Source of the DNA: Bacillota bacterium
Lineage (GTDB): Bacteria; Bacillota; Clostridia; Acetivibrionales; DTU013
Assembly (NCBI GenBank): GCA_023411575.1
Contig: JAEYOP010000009.1
Location: 91,690 to 155,689 of the forward strand
Reading direction: 5' to 3'
DNA: 64,000 bases
The notes beneath the pieces are model-generated. The model saw only the letters and a program-made list of their open reading frames with translations, made no database searches and was not told where the DNA came from. Of the stretch, positions 17,186 to 24,633 are shown one piece after another. Position 1 is the stretch's first letter, and each line of letters starts with the position of its first letter. The position numbers and the translations under genes were made by a program.

Positions 17186-18898
17186 TTGGAAACCGGCGAT
17201 AAAAAATATAAAATTTTGATGGCGCTGCTGCTGGTATGCAGTCTTAGCGCCGCGTCCGCGGTAGCCTTATCCTCAGCGAAATACGGACCGGGGATCACCC
17301 ACGACTCGGCGGCGTACATGTATGCCGCGCAGAGCTTTTTAAACGGCGAAGGCTTTCAATATTTCGGCTATCCGAGTCCTTTCATTCAATGGCCGCCGTT
17401 GTATCCAATCCTGCTGGCCCTGGGAGAGCTTGCCGGGTTAACGGTCCGGCAGGTCTCGACGCTGGTGAACGGCGTCGCGTTTGCGCTGACCGTATTTTTC
17501 GCGGGGAAATGGATGCTCTCCCGCTTTAAAAACAGCGGGCTTGCTATTGGCGGAGCGCTTGTGCTGTTTCTGTCGGTTCCGCTTTTACAGGTATCCCAAT
17601 ATCTCTGGACCGAAATCCTTTTTGTTCTCTTTTTCCTGTTGGCGTATATCCAGTTTGAAAAATTCCTGCGGGGGGGCAAGTACGGGTCCCTCGTTTTATC
17701 GGCGGTGTTTTCGGCGCTGGCCTGCATCGACCGTTATGCCGGTGTGACAATTGTTGCCGCCGTGTGCCTGTTTCTGCTGTTTTCCGGGAAGGCTGCCGGG
17801 TTCGGCGGCAATAAAACGAAGGCTCTCCAAAGCCGCGTTCTCGCCGGTGTTGCGAATGCCGCCGTCTACGGCGCAATTTCCGCTGCCCCGATGAGCGTCT
17901 GGGTAATTCGCAATTATATTGTCTCCGGTACACTGCTTGGCGTGCGTCTGCCGTCCACCTATCCGCTTATGCTGAATATCAAAAGAACACTGCAGTCCGT
18001 TTATACCTGGGTGCAGCCGGACAAGCTGCTCACGCAGTACATGGGAGTCTCGTTGTTAAGGCTGATGAAGCTTTTTGCGCTCCTTGTTCCCGTCCTGATC
18101 GCCGCCGCGCTTTTGATCTTTCTGGTTATTCGTTTGCGTGCATTTCTGCCGGGACGAAAATTCTTCCGAAGATCCGGCCAGAGACCCGACCCAAGGAAGA
18201 CCGCCCCTATGGAAGGTGGCGCGGAGCAGCAGTATGACGGGCTGTTTCCGTTATTTCCAGTCGCCTTTTTTGCAGTATTTTCCGCCCTGTATGCCGTCTA
18301 TCTGGTCGCCTCGGCGACTTCGGTCGCCTTTGAGCCGATCAACAGCCGGTATCTGATCCCGATTTATCTTCCGGTCGTGCTGGCAATGCTGGTTGCCCTT
18401 GATTTTATGCTTTCCCGGCTGAAAATACATACTGCGGCCATCAAGTCTCCATTCCATATATTGATTTATGTGCTGATGGCGTTATACTTGGTTTATCCCG
18501 CGGCGAATACGGCGGCTGCCGTGACAGACGGCTGGCGGAATGGCGCCGGAGGGTATGCTGGGGCCGCCTGGCGTGCAAAGGACGGCTTCCTGAAATTCAT
18601 GCAGACCGACGGGAAGGGGCAGACGGGCGAAAGCACCACCTACTACAGCAATAGTGCCGATGCGGTATATGCCATGTCGGGCATCCGGACCTACAGCCCG
18701 CCGAAGAAAAGCGGCCCGGCAATGTATGGGCTGGAGCAGTTCAAAGCCTCGGTGGAAGAGGCCGGCCGGTCCATCCTGATCTGGTTTGACGGGTCTGTCC
18801 CTGAAACCTTGTACGATCTGGAGGAACTGTCGAGGCTGTATCCGGTGAAAGAAATCGGAAGCTTCCAATACGGGAAGGTATACGAAATTATAAAATAG
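17186..18898 (+). CDS. GT39-like membrane glycosyltransferase
   Basis: 570-aa multi-pass membrane protein with about ten helices, resembling the ArnT/PMT superfamily (glycosyltransferase 39 fold) that transfers sugars from polyprenyl-phosphate donors on the outer face of the membrane. The first loop carries the typical acid motif (GITHDSAAYMYAAQSFLNGE). The C-terminal part is a soluble domain. The start is uncertain: TTG at 17186 is 10 bases after AAGGAG, while TTG at 17177 nearly touches it. The next gene makes a polyprenyl-phosphate pentose precursor, so both may act in arabinosylation or similar cell-surface glycosylation. Confidence 0.75.
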   Translation: METGDKKYKILMALLLVCSLSAASAVALSSAKYGPGITHDSAAYMYAAQSFLNGEGFQYFGYPSPFIQWPPLYPILLALGELAGLTVRQVSTLVNGVAFALTVFFAGKWMLSRFKNSGLAIGGALVLFLSVPLLQVSQYLWTEILFVLFFLLAYIQFEKFLRGGKYGSLVLSAVFSALACIDRYAGVTIVAAVCLFLLFSGKAAGFGGNKTKALQSRVLAGVANAAVYGAISAAPMSVWVIRNYIVSGTLLGVRLPSTYPLMLNIKRTLQSVYTWVQPDKLLTQYMGVSLLRLMKLFALLVPVLIAAALLIFLVIRLRAFLPGRKFFRRSGQRPDPRKTAPMEGGAEQQYDGLFPLFPVAFFAVFSALYAVYLVASATSVAFEPINSRYLIPIYLPVVLAMLVALDFMLSRLKIHTAAIKSPFHILIYVLMALYLVYPAANTAAAVTDGWRNGAGGYAGAAWRAKDGFLKFMQTDGKGQTGESTTYYSNSADAVYAMSGIRTYSPPKKSGPAMYGLEQFKASVEEAGRSILIWFDGSVPETLYDLEELSRLYPVKEIGSFQYGKVYEIIK

Positions 18899-18911
18899 GA
18901 AGGTTGACGCT

Positions 18912-19790
18912 ATGAGCTTTACGGAGACAGTAAAATTACTGATCGTGTCTATGCGCCCCAAGCAATGGATTAAAAACGGCTTTGTTTTTGCGGGGCTCCT
19001 GTTTTCCAGGTCATTCCTGAAACTGGGACCGGTTTTGGAGACAGTGGCCTGCTTTCTTCTTTTTTCGGCGGTTTCCGGGGCGATCTACATCCTTAATGAT
19101 CTTGTCGATGTGGAGAAGGACGCTCATCATCCCGTCAAGTGCAAACGTCCCATAGCCTCCGGCCGGCTGGGCGGCTCAACCGCCCTGGTGTTCTCCCTGG
19201 GCGTCCTTGCGGTGTCCCTGGCCCTTGCGGCGTTCGCCGACGTCAGGCTGTTCCTGATCCTGTTCGGATATTTCCTCCTTGTGCTCGCTTATTCGCTGAA
19301 GCTGAAAAACATCGTCATCCTGGACGTGATCGTCTTGTCGATGGGCTTTGTCCTTCGGACGGCCGCGGGTGCCGTGGTCATAGACGTCTGGATCTCACCC
19401 TGGCTGATCCTCTGTACAACGCTGCTCGCCCTGTTTCTTGCGCTGAACAAGCGCCGGAACGAGCTGCTGGTCCTGTCCGACAAAGCCGGCGAGCATAAAA
19501 AAATACTGGAGCACTATACCCCGGAACTGATCAACAACATGCTTTCCGTCATTACTTCGGCCACCGTTATGTCCTATTCCCTTTATACGTTTTCCGCGGG
19601 CAGGTCCAGCTACATGATGCTGACCATCCCCTTTGTACTGTACGGCATATTCCGATACCAGTACCTGGTCATGTCCCAGGACGAGGGCGGCAGCCCGGAG
19701 CTTACCCTCCTGAAGGACAAGCCGCTGCTGATCAGCATTCTGCTGTGGGCGGCAGCTTGCGCCGTGATCGTCGCCTTCTTCCCGGATTGA
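18912..19790 (+). CDS. UbiA-family prenyltransferase, decaprenyl-phosphate phosphoribosyltransferase-like
   Basis: 292-aa membrane enzyme, about eight helices, with the Asp-rich motif NDLVDVEKDAHHPVKCKRPI (Asn62 onward) typical of the group that joins phosphoribose (PRPP) to polyprenyl phosphate. The product feeds arabinose donors in actinobacteria; here it may supply the upstream glycosyltransferase. GGAAGG precedes the ATG by 8 bases. The last 71 codons or so (from 19574) are repeated at 20511-20724 downstream of a toxin cassette, which suggests the 3' end of this gene was an insertion site. Confidence 0.85.
   Translation: MSFTETVKLLIVSMRPKQWIKNGFVFAGLLFSRSFLKLGPVLETVACFLLFSAVSGAIYILNDLVDVEKDAHHPVKCKRPIASGRLGGSTALVFSLGVLAVSLALAAFADVRLFLILFGYFLLVLAYSLKLKNIVILDVIVLSMGFVLRTAAGAVVIDVWISPWLILCTTLLALFLALNKRRNELLVLSDKAGEHKKILEHYTPELINNMLSVITSATVMSYSLYTFSAGRSSYMMLTIPFVLYGIFRYQYLVMSQDEGGSPELTLLKDKPLLISILLWAAACAVIVAFFPD
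19574..19790 (+). repeat. Direct repeat copy A: 3' end of the UbiA gene
   Basis: 217 bp matching 20511-20724. By eye the copies differ at 13 bases, every one a third-codon position that leaves the amino acid unchanged, plus one whole-codon gap (Pro present here, absent in copy B). The unit runs exactly to the stop codon, TGA, in both copies. Confidence 0.9.
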
Positions 19791-19846
19791 TAGGAACTAT
19801 ATTTAGTGATATCATATAGTCAAGATAATTGTAAAAGAGGTTTTCA

Positions 19847-20332
19847 ATGCATTACAGGAAGATATATTTGGATACATCGGTGATAAGCCATTTAAAGGCA
19901 GAGGATACTCCTGACAAAATGAGGGATACTTTGAAGTTTTGGGAGGACATTAGGCAGAAAAAATATGAGGTGTTCGTTTCGGATGTTACCTTTGAAGAAC
20001 TTGATAAATGCCCTGAACCCAAAAGGACCGTACTTGCTGATTTTCTTAATGAAATTGATTTTGTTGAAGTAGAAGAATCCGAAGAAACGATTAAACTGGC
20101 AAAAGATTATCTTAAATTCGGAGTGCTGCCTCCAAAAAGCTTTGATGATTGCAGGCATATGACCATCGCAACATATTATTATTGCGATATTATCGTGAGT
20201 TGGAATTTCAAGCATTTTGTGAACCTGAGAACCATCACAAAGGTTCAGGCTGTGAATAAGCTACTGGGATATGACGAGGTTATGATATTGCCGCCTTCGA
20301 TGATTCTGGAAGGAGATGATGAGGAATGGTAA
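19847..20332 (+). CDS. PIN-domain protein, probable VapC-like toxin
   Basis: 161-aa predicted metal-dependent RNase. PIN features: Asp9 in KIYLDTSVISHL, Glu in VSDVTFEELDKCPE, the Asp pair in SFDDCRHMTIA, and the family segment DIIVSWNFKHFVN. RBS AAAGAGG lies 8 bases before ATG. Its last codons overlap the next small gene by 7 bp, a coupling typical of toxin-antitoxin pairs, although here the toxin comes first. A+T-rich, Lys/Glu-rich coding unlike its neighbours points to transfer. Confidence 0.82.
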   Translation: MHYRKIYLDTSVISHLKAEDTPDKMRDTLKFWEDIRQKKYEVFVSDVTFEELDKCPEPKRTVLADFLNEIDFVEVEESEETIKLAKDYLKFGVLPPKSFDDCRHMTIATYYYCDIIVSWNFKHFVNLRTITKVQAVNKLLGYDEVMILPPSMILEGDDEEW

Positions 20333-20496
20333 GTGAGAAATTTACAATCGAGGATATCCACCAGATACGAAATGAAAGCTACCAAAAGCGAAAAGATATG
20401 TCACCAAAGGAAATCATCGAGGATACAAAAAAGGGTGCTGAGGGCTTTAAAAAGAAGCTTGCTGATTTAAAAGTTGAAAAGAAGCTGAAAATATAA
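20326..20496 (+). CDS. 56-aa partner of PIN protein, probable antitoxin
   Basis: Short ORF overlapping the PIN stop by 7 bp; GAGATGATGAGGA upstream supplies a ribosome site. The product is charged and helical (FTIEDIHQIRNESYQKRKDM, then SPKEIIEDTKKGAEGFKKKL) with a Lys-rich end, like the small unannotated partners of PIN proteins in Clostridia and cyanobacteria. It has no obvious DNA-binding ribbon-helix-helix at the N-terminus, so self-repression is not shown. Function inferred from position and form. Confidence 0.72.
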   Translation: MVSEKFTIEDIHQIRNESYQKRKDMSPKEIIEDTKKGAEGFKKKLADLKVEKKLKI

Positions 20497-20510
20497 AACT
20501 TTCCAAACAA

Positions 20511-20724
20511 CTATTCCCTTTATACGTTTTCCGCCGGCAGGTCCAGCTACATGATGCTGACCATCCCCTTTGTACTGTACGGCATATTCCGGTACCAGTA
20601 CCTGGTTATGTCCCAGGACGAGGGCGGCAGCCCGGAGCTCACCCTCCTGAAGGACAAGCCGCTGCTGATCAGCATTCTGCTGTGGGCAGCCGCCTGCGCC
20701 GTAATTGTTGCATTTTTTGATTGA
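20511..20724 (+). pseudogene. Direct repeat copy B: orphan 3' end of a UbiA gene
   Basis: Encodes the last 70 or so residues of a UbiA prenyltransferase (from YSLYTFSAGRSSYMMLT to AVIVAFFD) without start or ribosome site. Only silent changes separate it from copy A, so it was under selection as coding DNA until recently. Its 3' end also contains the -35 of a likely promoter for the downstream leader. Confidence 0.85.
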
Positions 20725-20736
20725 CTGTAATATAAT
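20708..20736 (+). promoter_or_regulatory. Likely promoter of the ABC-F leader
   Basis: TTGCAT, 17 bases, TATAAT: a good sigma-A promoter overlapping the end of the orphan UbiA fragment. Transcription would start near 20743 and run through a leader of about 395 bases before the ABC-F start. Confidence 0.55.
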
Positions 20737-21067
20737 ATCAATGATTTAAGCCAGTACAGGAGGATGCTTTCCATGAAAGGAAGCCTTGGGTTTGTACCGG
20801 CTATGACGATTGGCCTCCGCTCCGTGCAATGATTTTCAAGCAACCTTTCGGTGATGCTTTGTCCGGAGCCTAAACGCCAGAAGTAGCCGATGCCGGAAAA
20901 CCAAATAAGGAAACGCAGCAATAGAACGGAGCAAACGGGCAATAGTCCGGTATGCTGCTCTGGGTTATTGTGCAGCTTTATTTTCCTGCATACCGGTCTG
21001 GCGCATTCTTCTAATAGCAGTTGCTTATGTGTTGATTTTGTCTTTCTCCATTTACGGGAGGGGACTC

Positions 21068-21079
21068 GTGAACCATTGA
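21068..21079 (+). CDS. Three-codon leader ORF (MNH)
   Basis: GTG AAC CAT TGA, preceded by GGGAGGGG with its core 6 bases from the GTG, a better ribosome site than chance would give. The stop codon sits one base before the 5' arm of the terminator, so a ribosome stalled here would cover that arm and allow read-through into the ABC-F gene. Tiny leader ORFs of this kind are known upstream of ABC-F genes in other Firmicutes. Confidence 0.5.
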   Translation: MNH

Positions 21080-21122
21080 GGCTGTGGACGGCATTTGCCG
21101 TACCATGGCTTTTTATTTTTTC
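21080..21122 (+). terminator. Intrinsic terminator (attenuator) before ABC-F gene
   Basis: GGCTGTGG-ACGGCA, loop TT, TGCCGT-(A)-CCATGGCT: a 14-bp stem with a few G-T pairs and one bulged A, followed directly by TTTTATTTTTT. It ends 17 bases before the ABC-F ATG, so it can only serve as a regulated terminator of the leader transcript. Confidence 0.82.
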
Positions 21123-21138
21123 AACAGGAGGGAATTTT

Positions 21139-23091
21139 ATGAGTTTGATTTGTATGGACAATATCGTTAAAGAATATAGAAGCAGGCTGGTACTAAACGG
21201 CGCGAGCCTGAGGGTGGAACGGAAGGAAAGGCTGGCGCTGACGGGGCCGAACGGATCGGGAAAGACCACGCTGATCCGGATTGCGATGGGACTGGAGACC
21301 TGCGACAGCGGGAATGTTGTGATCGGCAGAGGCGTCAGGATAGGATATCTTTCGCAGGATCTGGCCGAGACAGGCGGTTTTATGGGCGCGCCGGAAGAAA
21401 CGGCGGTGCACTATGAAAAGGTGGCGCGGCTTGAGAGAAAGCTGAGGGAATTGGAAAAGCAGATCGGCGAAGCGGCCGGCGGAAACAGCGAAGCGGAATA
21501 TTCCGGCATGCTGCGGGAATATTCCAGGCTGCTTGAACGGTATGAAGCAATGGACGGCTATTCCGTAGAGGCGCGGATCAAGGCGACCCTCCACGGCCTG
21601 GGACTCAAGGACGAGACGCTTTCCATCCCGATAGGCAGCCTGAGCGGCGGTGAGCAGATGAGGGTGGCAATTGCAAGGCTGTTGCTGGAAGAACCCGACC
21701 TGCTGATCCTGGACGAGCCGACCAACCATCTGGATATCCATGCGGCGGAGTGGCTCGAAGGCTTTCTGAAAAAATTCGACGGAGGCGTTCTGTTCGTTTC
21801 CCATGACCGGTATTTCCTGGACCAGGTGGCGACCAGGGTGGCCGAACTGGAGAACGGAACCATTGTGGAGCGGAGCGGGAGCTATTCGGATTTTATGAAA
21901 CAGAAGCAGAAAATGGCTGACTTTGCGGAAAGCGAAAGAAGGAGACTGGAAATCGGCATTGAAATAGAAGAAAAAAAGGCAGCTTCCCTGAAAGGCGAGG
22001 GGAAGCACCGAACCAGGAACATAAGTGCGTGGAAGAGCCGTGAGAAAATGGTGGCGCGGCTCAGGGAGAAGCTGAATCAGAACAATCAAGGGTTCAGGGG
22101 CCAGGAGCATTTGTACGGCAAGGCGGCGCCGAGGGTCCAGTTCAAAAGCCTGTCCCACCTGAGCGCCGAAATAGCAAGGGCCGAAGGCCTTTGCAAAGCC
22201 TTCGCCGCCGCTGCGCCAATTTTCTCCGATGTTCATTTTCTGATCCGCGGGGGCGAGCGGATCGGCATCATCGGTCCGAATGGCTGCGGAAAGACGACGC
22301 TGATCAATATCCTGCTCGGCACGGATACGGATTACACGGGCTTTGCCAGGCTGGGGAGCTGGGTCCGCCATGCATATATGGGACAGCGGATCGAGTTTGA
22401 AGAGGAAACCCGGACCATGCTGGAGGAATTCATGAGCAGAAAGGAAATGGACGAACCGTTTGCCAGGAAAAAGCTGGCGGAGTTCCAGTTCTACGGGGAG
22501 GACGTCCATAAAAGGATTGAAGTCCTCAGCGGCGGTGAGCGGGTGAGGCTTCACCTGGCCTGTATCATGCTGATGGAGCCGGACTGCCTGATCATGGACG
22601 AACCGACCAACCATCTGGACGTTACCGCACGGAACGCCGTCATGGAGGCGATAACCGATTTCAAGGGCACCCTCCTGGCGGTTTCGCACGACCGGTACTT
22701 CCTGACCCAATGTGTGAACCGGATCCTTGAGTTCAAAGATGGAAAGCTGTTCTCCTATCGGGGCAATTATGAGGACTACAAGTTGAAAACCGGCGAGGGC
22801 GGGGCAGATAACGCACAGCCAGACGACGGCGCAAGCGGGAACAGGACGGCAGGGAGGCTGCCGCCGCGGAAGGCTGCCCGGCAAGCTTCCGGGGAGACTT
22901 CCGGTGAAAATCCGAAGGAGAAAATCAACCGGTCCGATCTGGAAAAGGAGATTTACTCGCTGGAAGAGGAAAAGGCCAAGCTGGAGGAGGGCTTTACGGG
23001 TGAAACACGGCCGGAAGGGTATATGCGGTACAACGAAGTGATCCAGCAGCTTCACAGCCTGTATGAAGCATGGGACGATTGCGCAGATTGA
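21139..23091 (+). CDS. ABC-F family ATPase, probable ribosome protection protein
   Basis: 650-aa soluble protein with two ABC domains and no membrane part. Walker A motifs are at residues 36-44 (GPNGSGKTT) and about 379-387 (GPNGCGKTT). Signatures are LSGGEQMR and LSGGERVR, and both domains have DEPTNHLD. Between them lies a charged linker, the arm that reaches the ribosome in this family, and the C-terminus is a Lys/Glu coiled coil after a low-complexity linker. ATG 9 bases after AGGAGGG. The attenuator upstream suggests drug-induced expression, so a resistance role (as in Vga/Lsa/VmlR) is more likely than housekeeping Uup/EttA. The drug cannot be told from sequence. Confidence 0.87.
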   Translation: MSLICMDNIVKEYRSRLVLNGASLRVERKERLALTGPNGSGKTTLIRIAMGLETCDSGNVVIGRGVRIGYLSQDLAETGGFMGAPEETAVHYEKVARLERKLRELEKQIGEAAGGNSEAEYSGMLREYSRLLERYEAMDGYSVEARIKATLHGLGLKDETLSIPIGSLSGGEQMRVAIARLLLEEPDLLILDEPTNHLDIHAAEWLEGFLKKFDGGVLFVSHDRYFLDQVATRVAELENGTIVERSGSYSDFMKQKQKMADFAESERRRLEIGIEIEEKKAASLKGEGKHRTRNISAWKSREKMVARLREKLNQNNQGFRGQEHLYGKAAPRVQFKSLSHLSAEIARAEGLCKAFAAAAPIFSDVHFLIRGGERIGIIGPNGCGKTTLINILLGTDTDYTGFARLGSWVRHAYMGQRIEFEEETRTMLEEFMSRKEMDEPFARKKLAEFQFYGEDVHKRIEVLSGGERVRLHLACIMLMEPDCLIMDEPTNHLDVTARNAVMEAITDFKGTLLAVSHDRYFLTQCVNRILEFKDGKLFSYRGNYEDYKLKTGEGGADNAQPDDGASGNRTAGRLPPRKAARQASGETSGENPKEKINRSDLEKEIYSLEEEKAKLEEGFTGETRPEGYMRYNEVIQQLHSLYEAWDDCAD

Positions 23092-23148
23092 ATGAACGGA
23101 GCAGCGCATGCCGGAATCCCGGAGTCTTGTAAAATTTAATAGATAGAT

Positions 23149-23177
23149 TTGATAATTGATTTTCAATATGCTAATAT
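23149..23177 (+). promoter_or_regulatory. Sigma-A promoter upstream of ykuK
   Basis: TTGATA, 17 bases, TAATAT. A transcript from here would begin near 23184 and meet the terminator at 23300 before reaching ykuK. Confidence 0.55.
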
Positions 23178-23299
23178 GGATTTATGATTTATAGCTATAG
23201 AACCATCAGAAAAAGAATAGACGGTATGAGGCGGCTGCGGCAACGGTGTTCCAGTTTAGTGGATGTGTCTCATTCTGTCTCAAAATCCGATTGACCAAG

Positions 23300-23337
23300 A
23301 CCCTGTGAAGGCGCTCCCTTCATGGGGTTTCTTTATT
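23300..23337 (+). terminator. Intrinsic terminator upstream of ykuK
   Basis: Twelve-pair stem ACCCTGTGAAGG/CCTTCATGGGGT with a 5-base loop and a TTCTTTATT tail. It could end the ABC-F transcript. With a promoter at 23149 it could also act as an attenuator for ykuK, or end a separate RNA of about 150 bases. The stretch 23092-23395 otherwise holds only a 36-codon frame without a ribosome site. Confidence 0.78.
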
Positions 23338-23395
23338 ATAGCGCATACCGGGCGCCCATTTTACACGATCTAATTCGGAACAGGAGGATACAACC

Positions 23396-23938
23396 ATGTT
23401 ACTGGGCAATTCACTTTTAATCGACGAAAATACCGTTTTTCGCAGCCTCAAAAAGGACGGTCTCCATTTTGAACAAGTTTTCCGGGATATTCTCTCGTTT
23501 ATCCAGGCTGACACGGACTGCTCCTACCGGATTTCGGTGGGCACCGATTCCCAGGTCGGCGCCCGGACGGTTTTTGTGTCCTGCATCCACATCCACCGGA
23601 TCGGCAAGGGGGCCATCGGCTTTTTGCACAAATACGACCTGATCAGGCCGGTAACGAACCTGAGGGAAAAAATCTATCTGGAAACCTGTGCAAGCCTGCA
23701 ACTGGCATACCTGTTCGACGACGAAAGGATGAGGCGCATCCGCCAGGCGGTCGGCTCCGGCGGCAACGGGAACAGCGTGGCCTTCGAATTCCATATCGAC
23801 GTCGGAACCAGGGGAGAGACCAAGTGCCTGATCAATGAGATGGTGGGGATGGTGAAGGGGCTGGATTTCGTTCCGAAGATCAAACCGGAGAGTTATTGCG
23901 CAAGCTCTTTTGCAGATAAATATACCAAAGCGATGTAA
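23396..23938 (+). CDS. YkuK family RNase H-like protein
   Basis: 180 aa, starting 9 bases after CAGGAGG. Matches the DUF458/YkuK family: an RNase H-like fold with acids in ISVGTDSQVGARTVFVSCI, then REKIYLETCASLQLAY and FEFHIDVGTRGETKCLINEM. The B. subtilis member is induced in stress or stationary phase and its activity is not established. Stands alone between a terminator and an ArsR gene. Confidence 0.85.
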   Translation: MLLGNSLLIDENTVFRSLKKDGLHFEQVFRDILSFIQADTDCSYRISVGTDSQVGARTVFVSCIHIHRIGKGAIGFLHKYDLIRPVTNLREKIYLETCASLQLAYLFDDERMRRIRQAVGSGGNGNSVAFEFHIDVGTRGETKCLINEMVGMVKGLDFVPKIKPESYCASSFADKYTKAM

Positions 23939-24123
23939 AACAGTGCCATTTTAGGCTTGAAAATGCTGTAGAAACCTGTTAAGGTAAAAGAAAGAACAAT
24001 CCGGCAATAATAGAAGGGAACAATAGAAATAGAAGCGGATTGAATGCGCAGTATGGTAGATGCTCCGGAAAGGATCGGAGCCTGATTGATATGATGTGTT
24101 TAGGATGGCAGGAGGGTTAAATT

Positions 24124-24417
24124 TTGGATGTAAAAAGCTATGAACTGAAAGTGGAGAAGCTGAAGGCAATTTCTCACCCGCACAGGCTGTGCATCATCAA
24201 AGGACTGATGGAGAACAGCTGCAATGTTTCGAAAATACAGGAATGCTTGAAGCTGCCGCAGTCCACCGTATCGCAGCATCTCTCGAAGCTCAGGTCCGCC
24301 GGAATCATCGAAGGAACCCGGAACGGGCTGGAGATTTGTTATAGCGTTGTGGATGAGGATGTCCGGCAGATCGTCACCTTGATTACAAAGGACATGAATG
24401 ACATCCACATGAAATAG
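24124..24417 (+). CDS. ArsR/SmtB-type winged-helix regulator
   Basis: 97-aa DNA-binding protein with a TTG start 7 bases after AGGAGGG. The helix-turn-helix is NVSKIQECLKLPQSTVSQHL (about residues 36-55) followed by the wing (EGTRNGLEICYSV). Cys residues at positions 21, 35, 43 and 80 or so are scattered and do not form the ELCVCDL metal box, so metal sensing is unproven. No obvious target gene beside it; an inverted repeat GCTCCG/CGGAGC lies upstream near 24060. Confidence 0.87.
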   Translation: MDVKSYELKVEKLKAISHPHRLCIIKGLMENSCNVSKIQECLKLPQSTVSQHLSKLRSAGIIEGTRNGLEICYSVVDEDVRQIVTLITKDMNDIHMK

Positions 24418-24450
24418 GATGGCGGAACCGCTGAAGACCGCCGAAGAAGG

Positions 24451-24492
24451 AATGCCGTAGATCCCCCTTTCGGGTTGATATACGGCATTTTT
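24451..24492 (+). terminator. Intrinsic terminator after arsR-type gene
   Basis: AATGCCGTA and TACGGCATT pair across a loop, followed by TTTTTG. Lies 33 bp past the regulator stop. Confidence 0.72.
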
Positions 24493-24501
24493 GCCGTTTA
24501 G

Positions 24502-24542
24502 GAATGACCGCTCCAGAACCGGAATTTATGATTCGGTCATTC
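24502..24542 (+). repeat. 40-bp dispersed repeat, copy 2 (palindromic ends)
   Basis: GAATGACCG at the left end and CGGTCATTC at the right are perfect inverted repeats of 9 bp. The core CTCCAGAACCGGAATTTAT is shared with the copy at 14961-15000. It lies about 90 bp upstream of the GerMN gene, in the same orientation as copy 1 relative to its own gene. Confidence 0.8.
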
Positions 24543-24633
24543 CTTATGGTTTGGACAAAAATTTGTTTGGTACGAGAATACTGCGGAAGCCTGCGGCATA
24601 AAAATATCGTAGATGATATTTAGGGGTGGCCGT

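Larger units (their letters stand above)
19791..20510 (+). mobile_element. Toxin-antitoxin cassette between two prenyltransferase 3' ends
   Basis: About 720 bp with visibly lower G+C and different codon use from the flanks, holding a PIN-domain gene and a 56-aa partner. It is bounded on both sides by near-identical copies of the last 215 bp of the UbiA gene. There is no integrase or transposase and no short terminal repeat. The arrangement suggests integration by homologous or site-specific exchange at the 3' end of a gene, with the cassette bringing or duplicating the gene end so the host gene stays whole. Confidence 0.65.
20743..21138 (+). promoter_or_regulatory. Structured leader of the ABC-F gene
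   Basis: About 395 bases without a long gene. Three elements are visible. (1) A nested stem at 20798-20889: CGGCTA/TAGCCG, TTGGC/GCCAG and GCTCCG/CGGAGC pair in order. (2) A hairpin at 20947-20996: CCGGTATGC/GCATACCGG with an inner GCTGC/GCAGC. (3) A three-codon ORF followed at once by an intrinsic terminator. This is the layout of translation-dependent attenuators found before antibiotic-resistance ABC-F genes. Confidence 0.6.

Noticed and set aside
21193..23166. 657-codon minus-strand frame opposite the ABC-F gene
   Set aside because: Same reasoning; the ABC motifs are on the plus strand.
23185..23294. 36-codon ORF beginning ATGATTTATAGC in the ykuK leader
   Set aside because: No ribosome site and an Arg/Ser-rich product without pattern. 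The region is better explained as an RNA leader.
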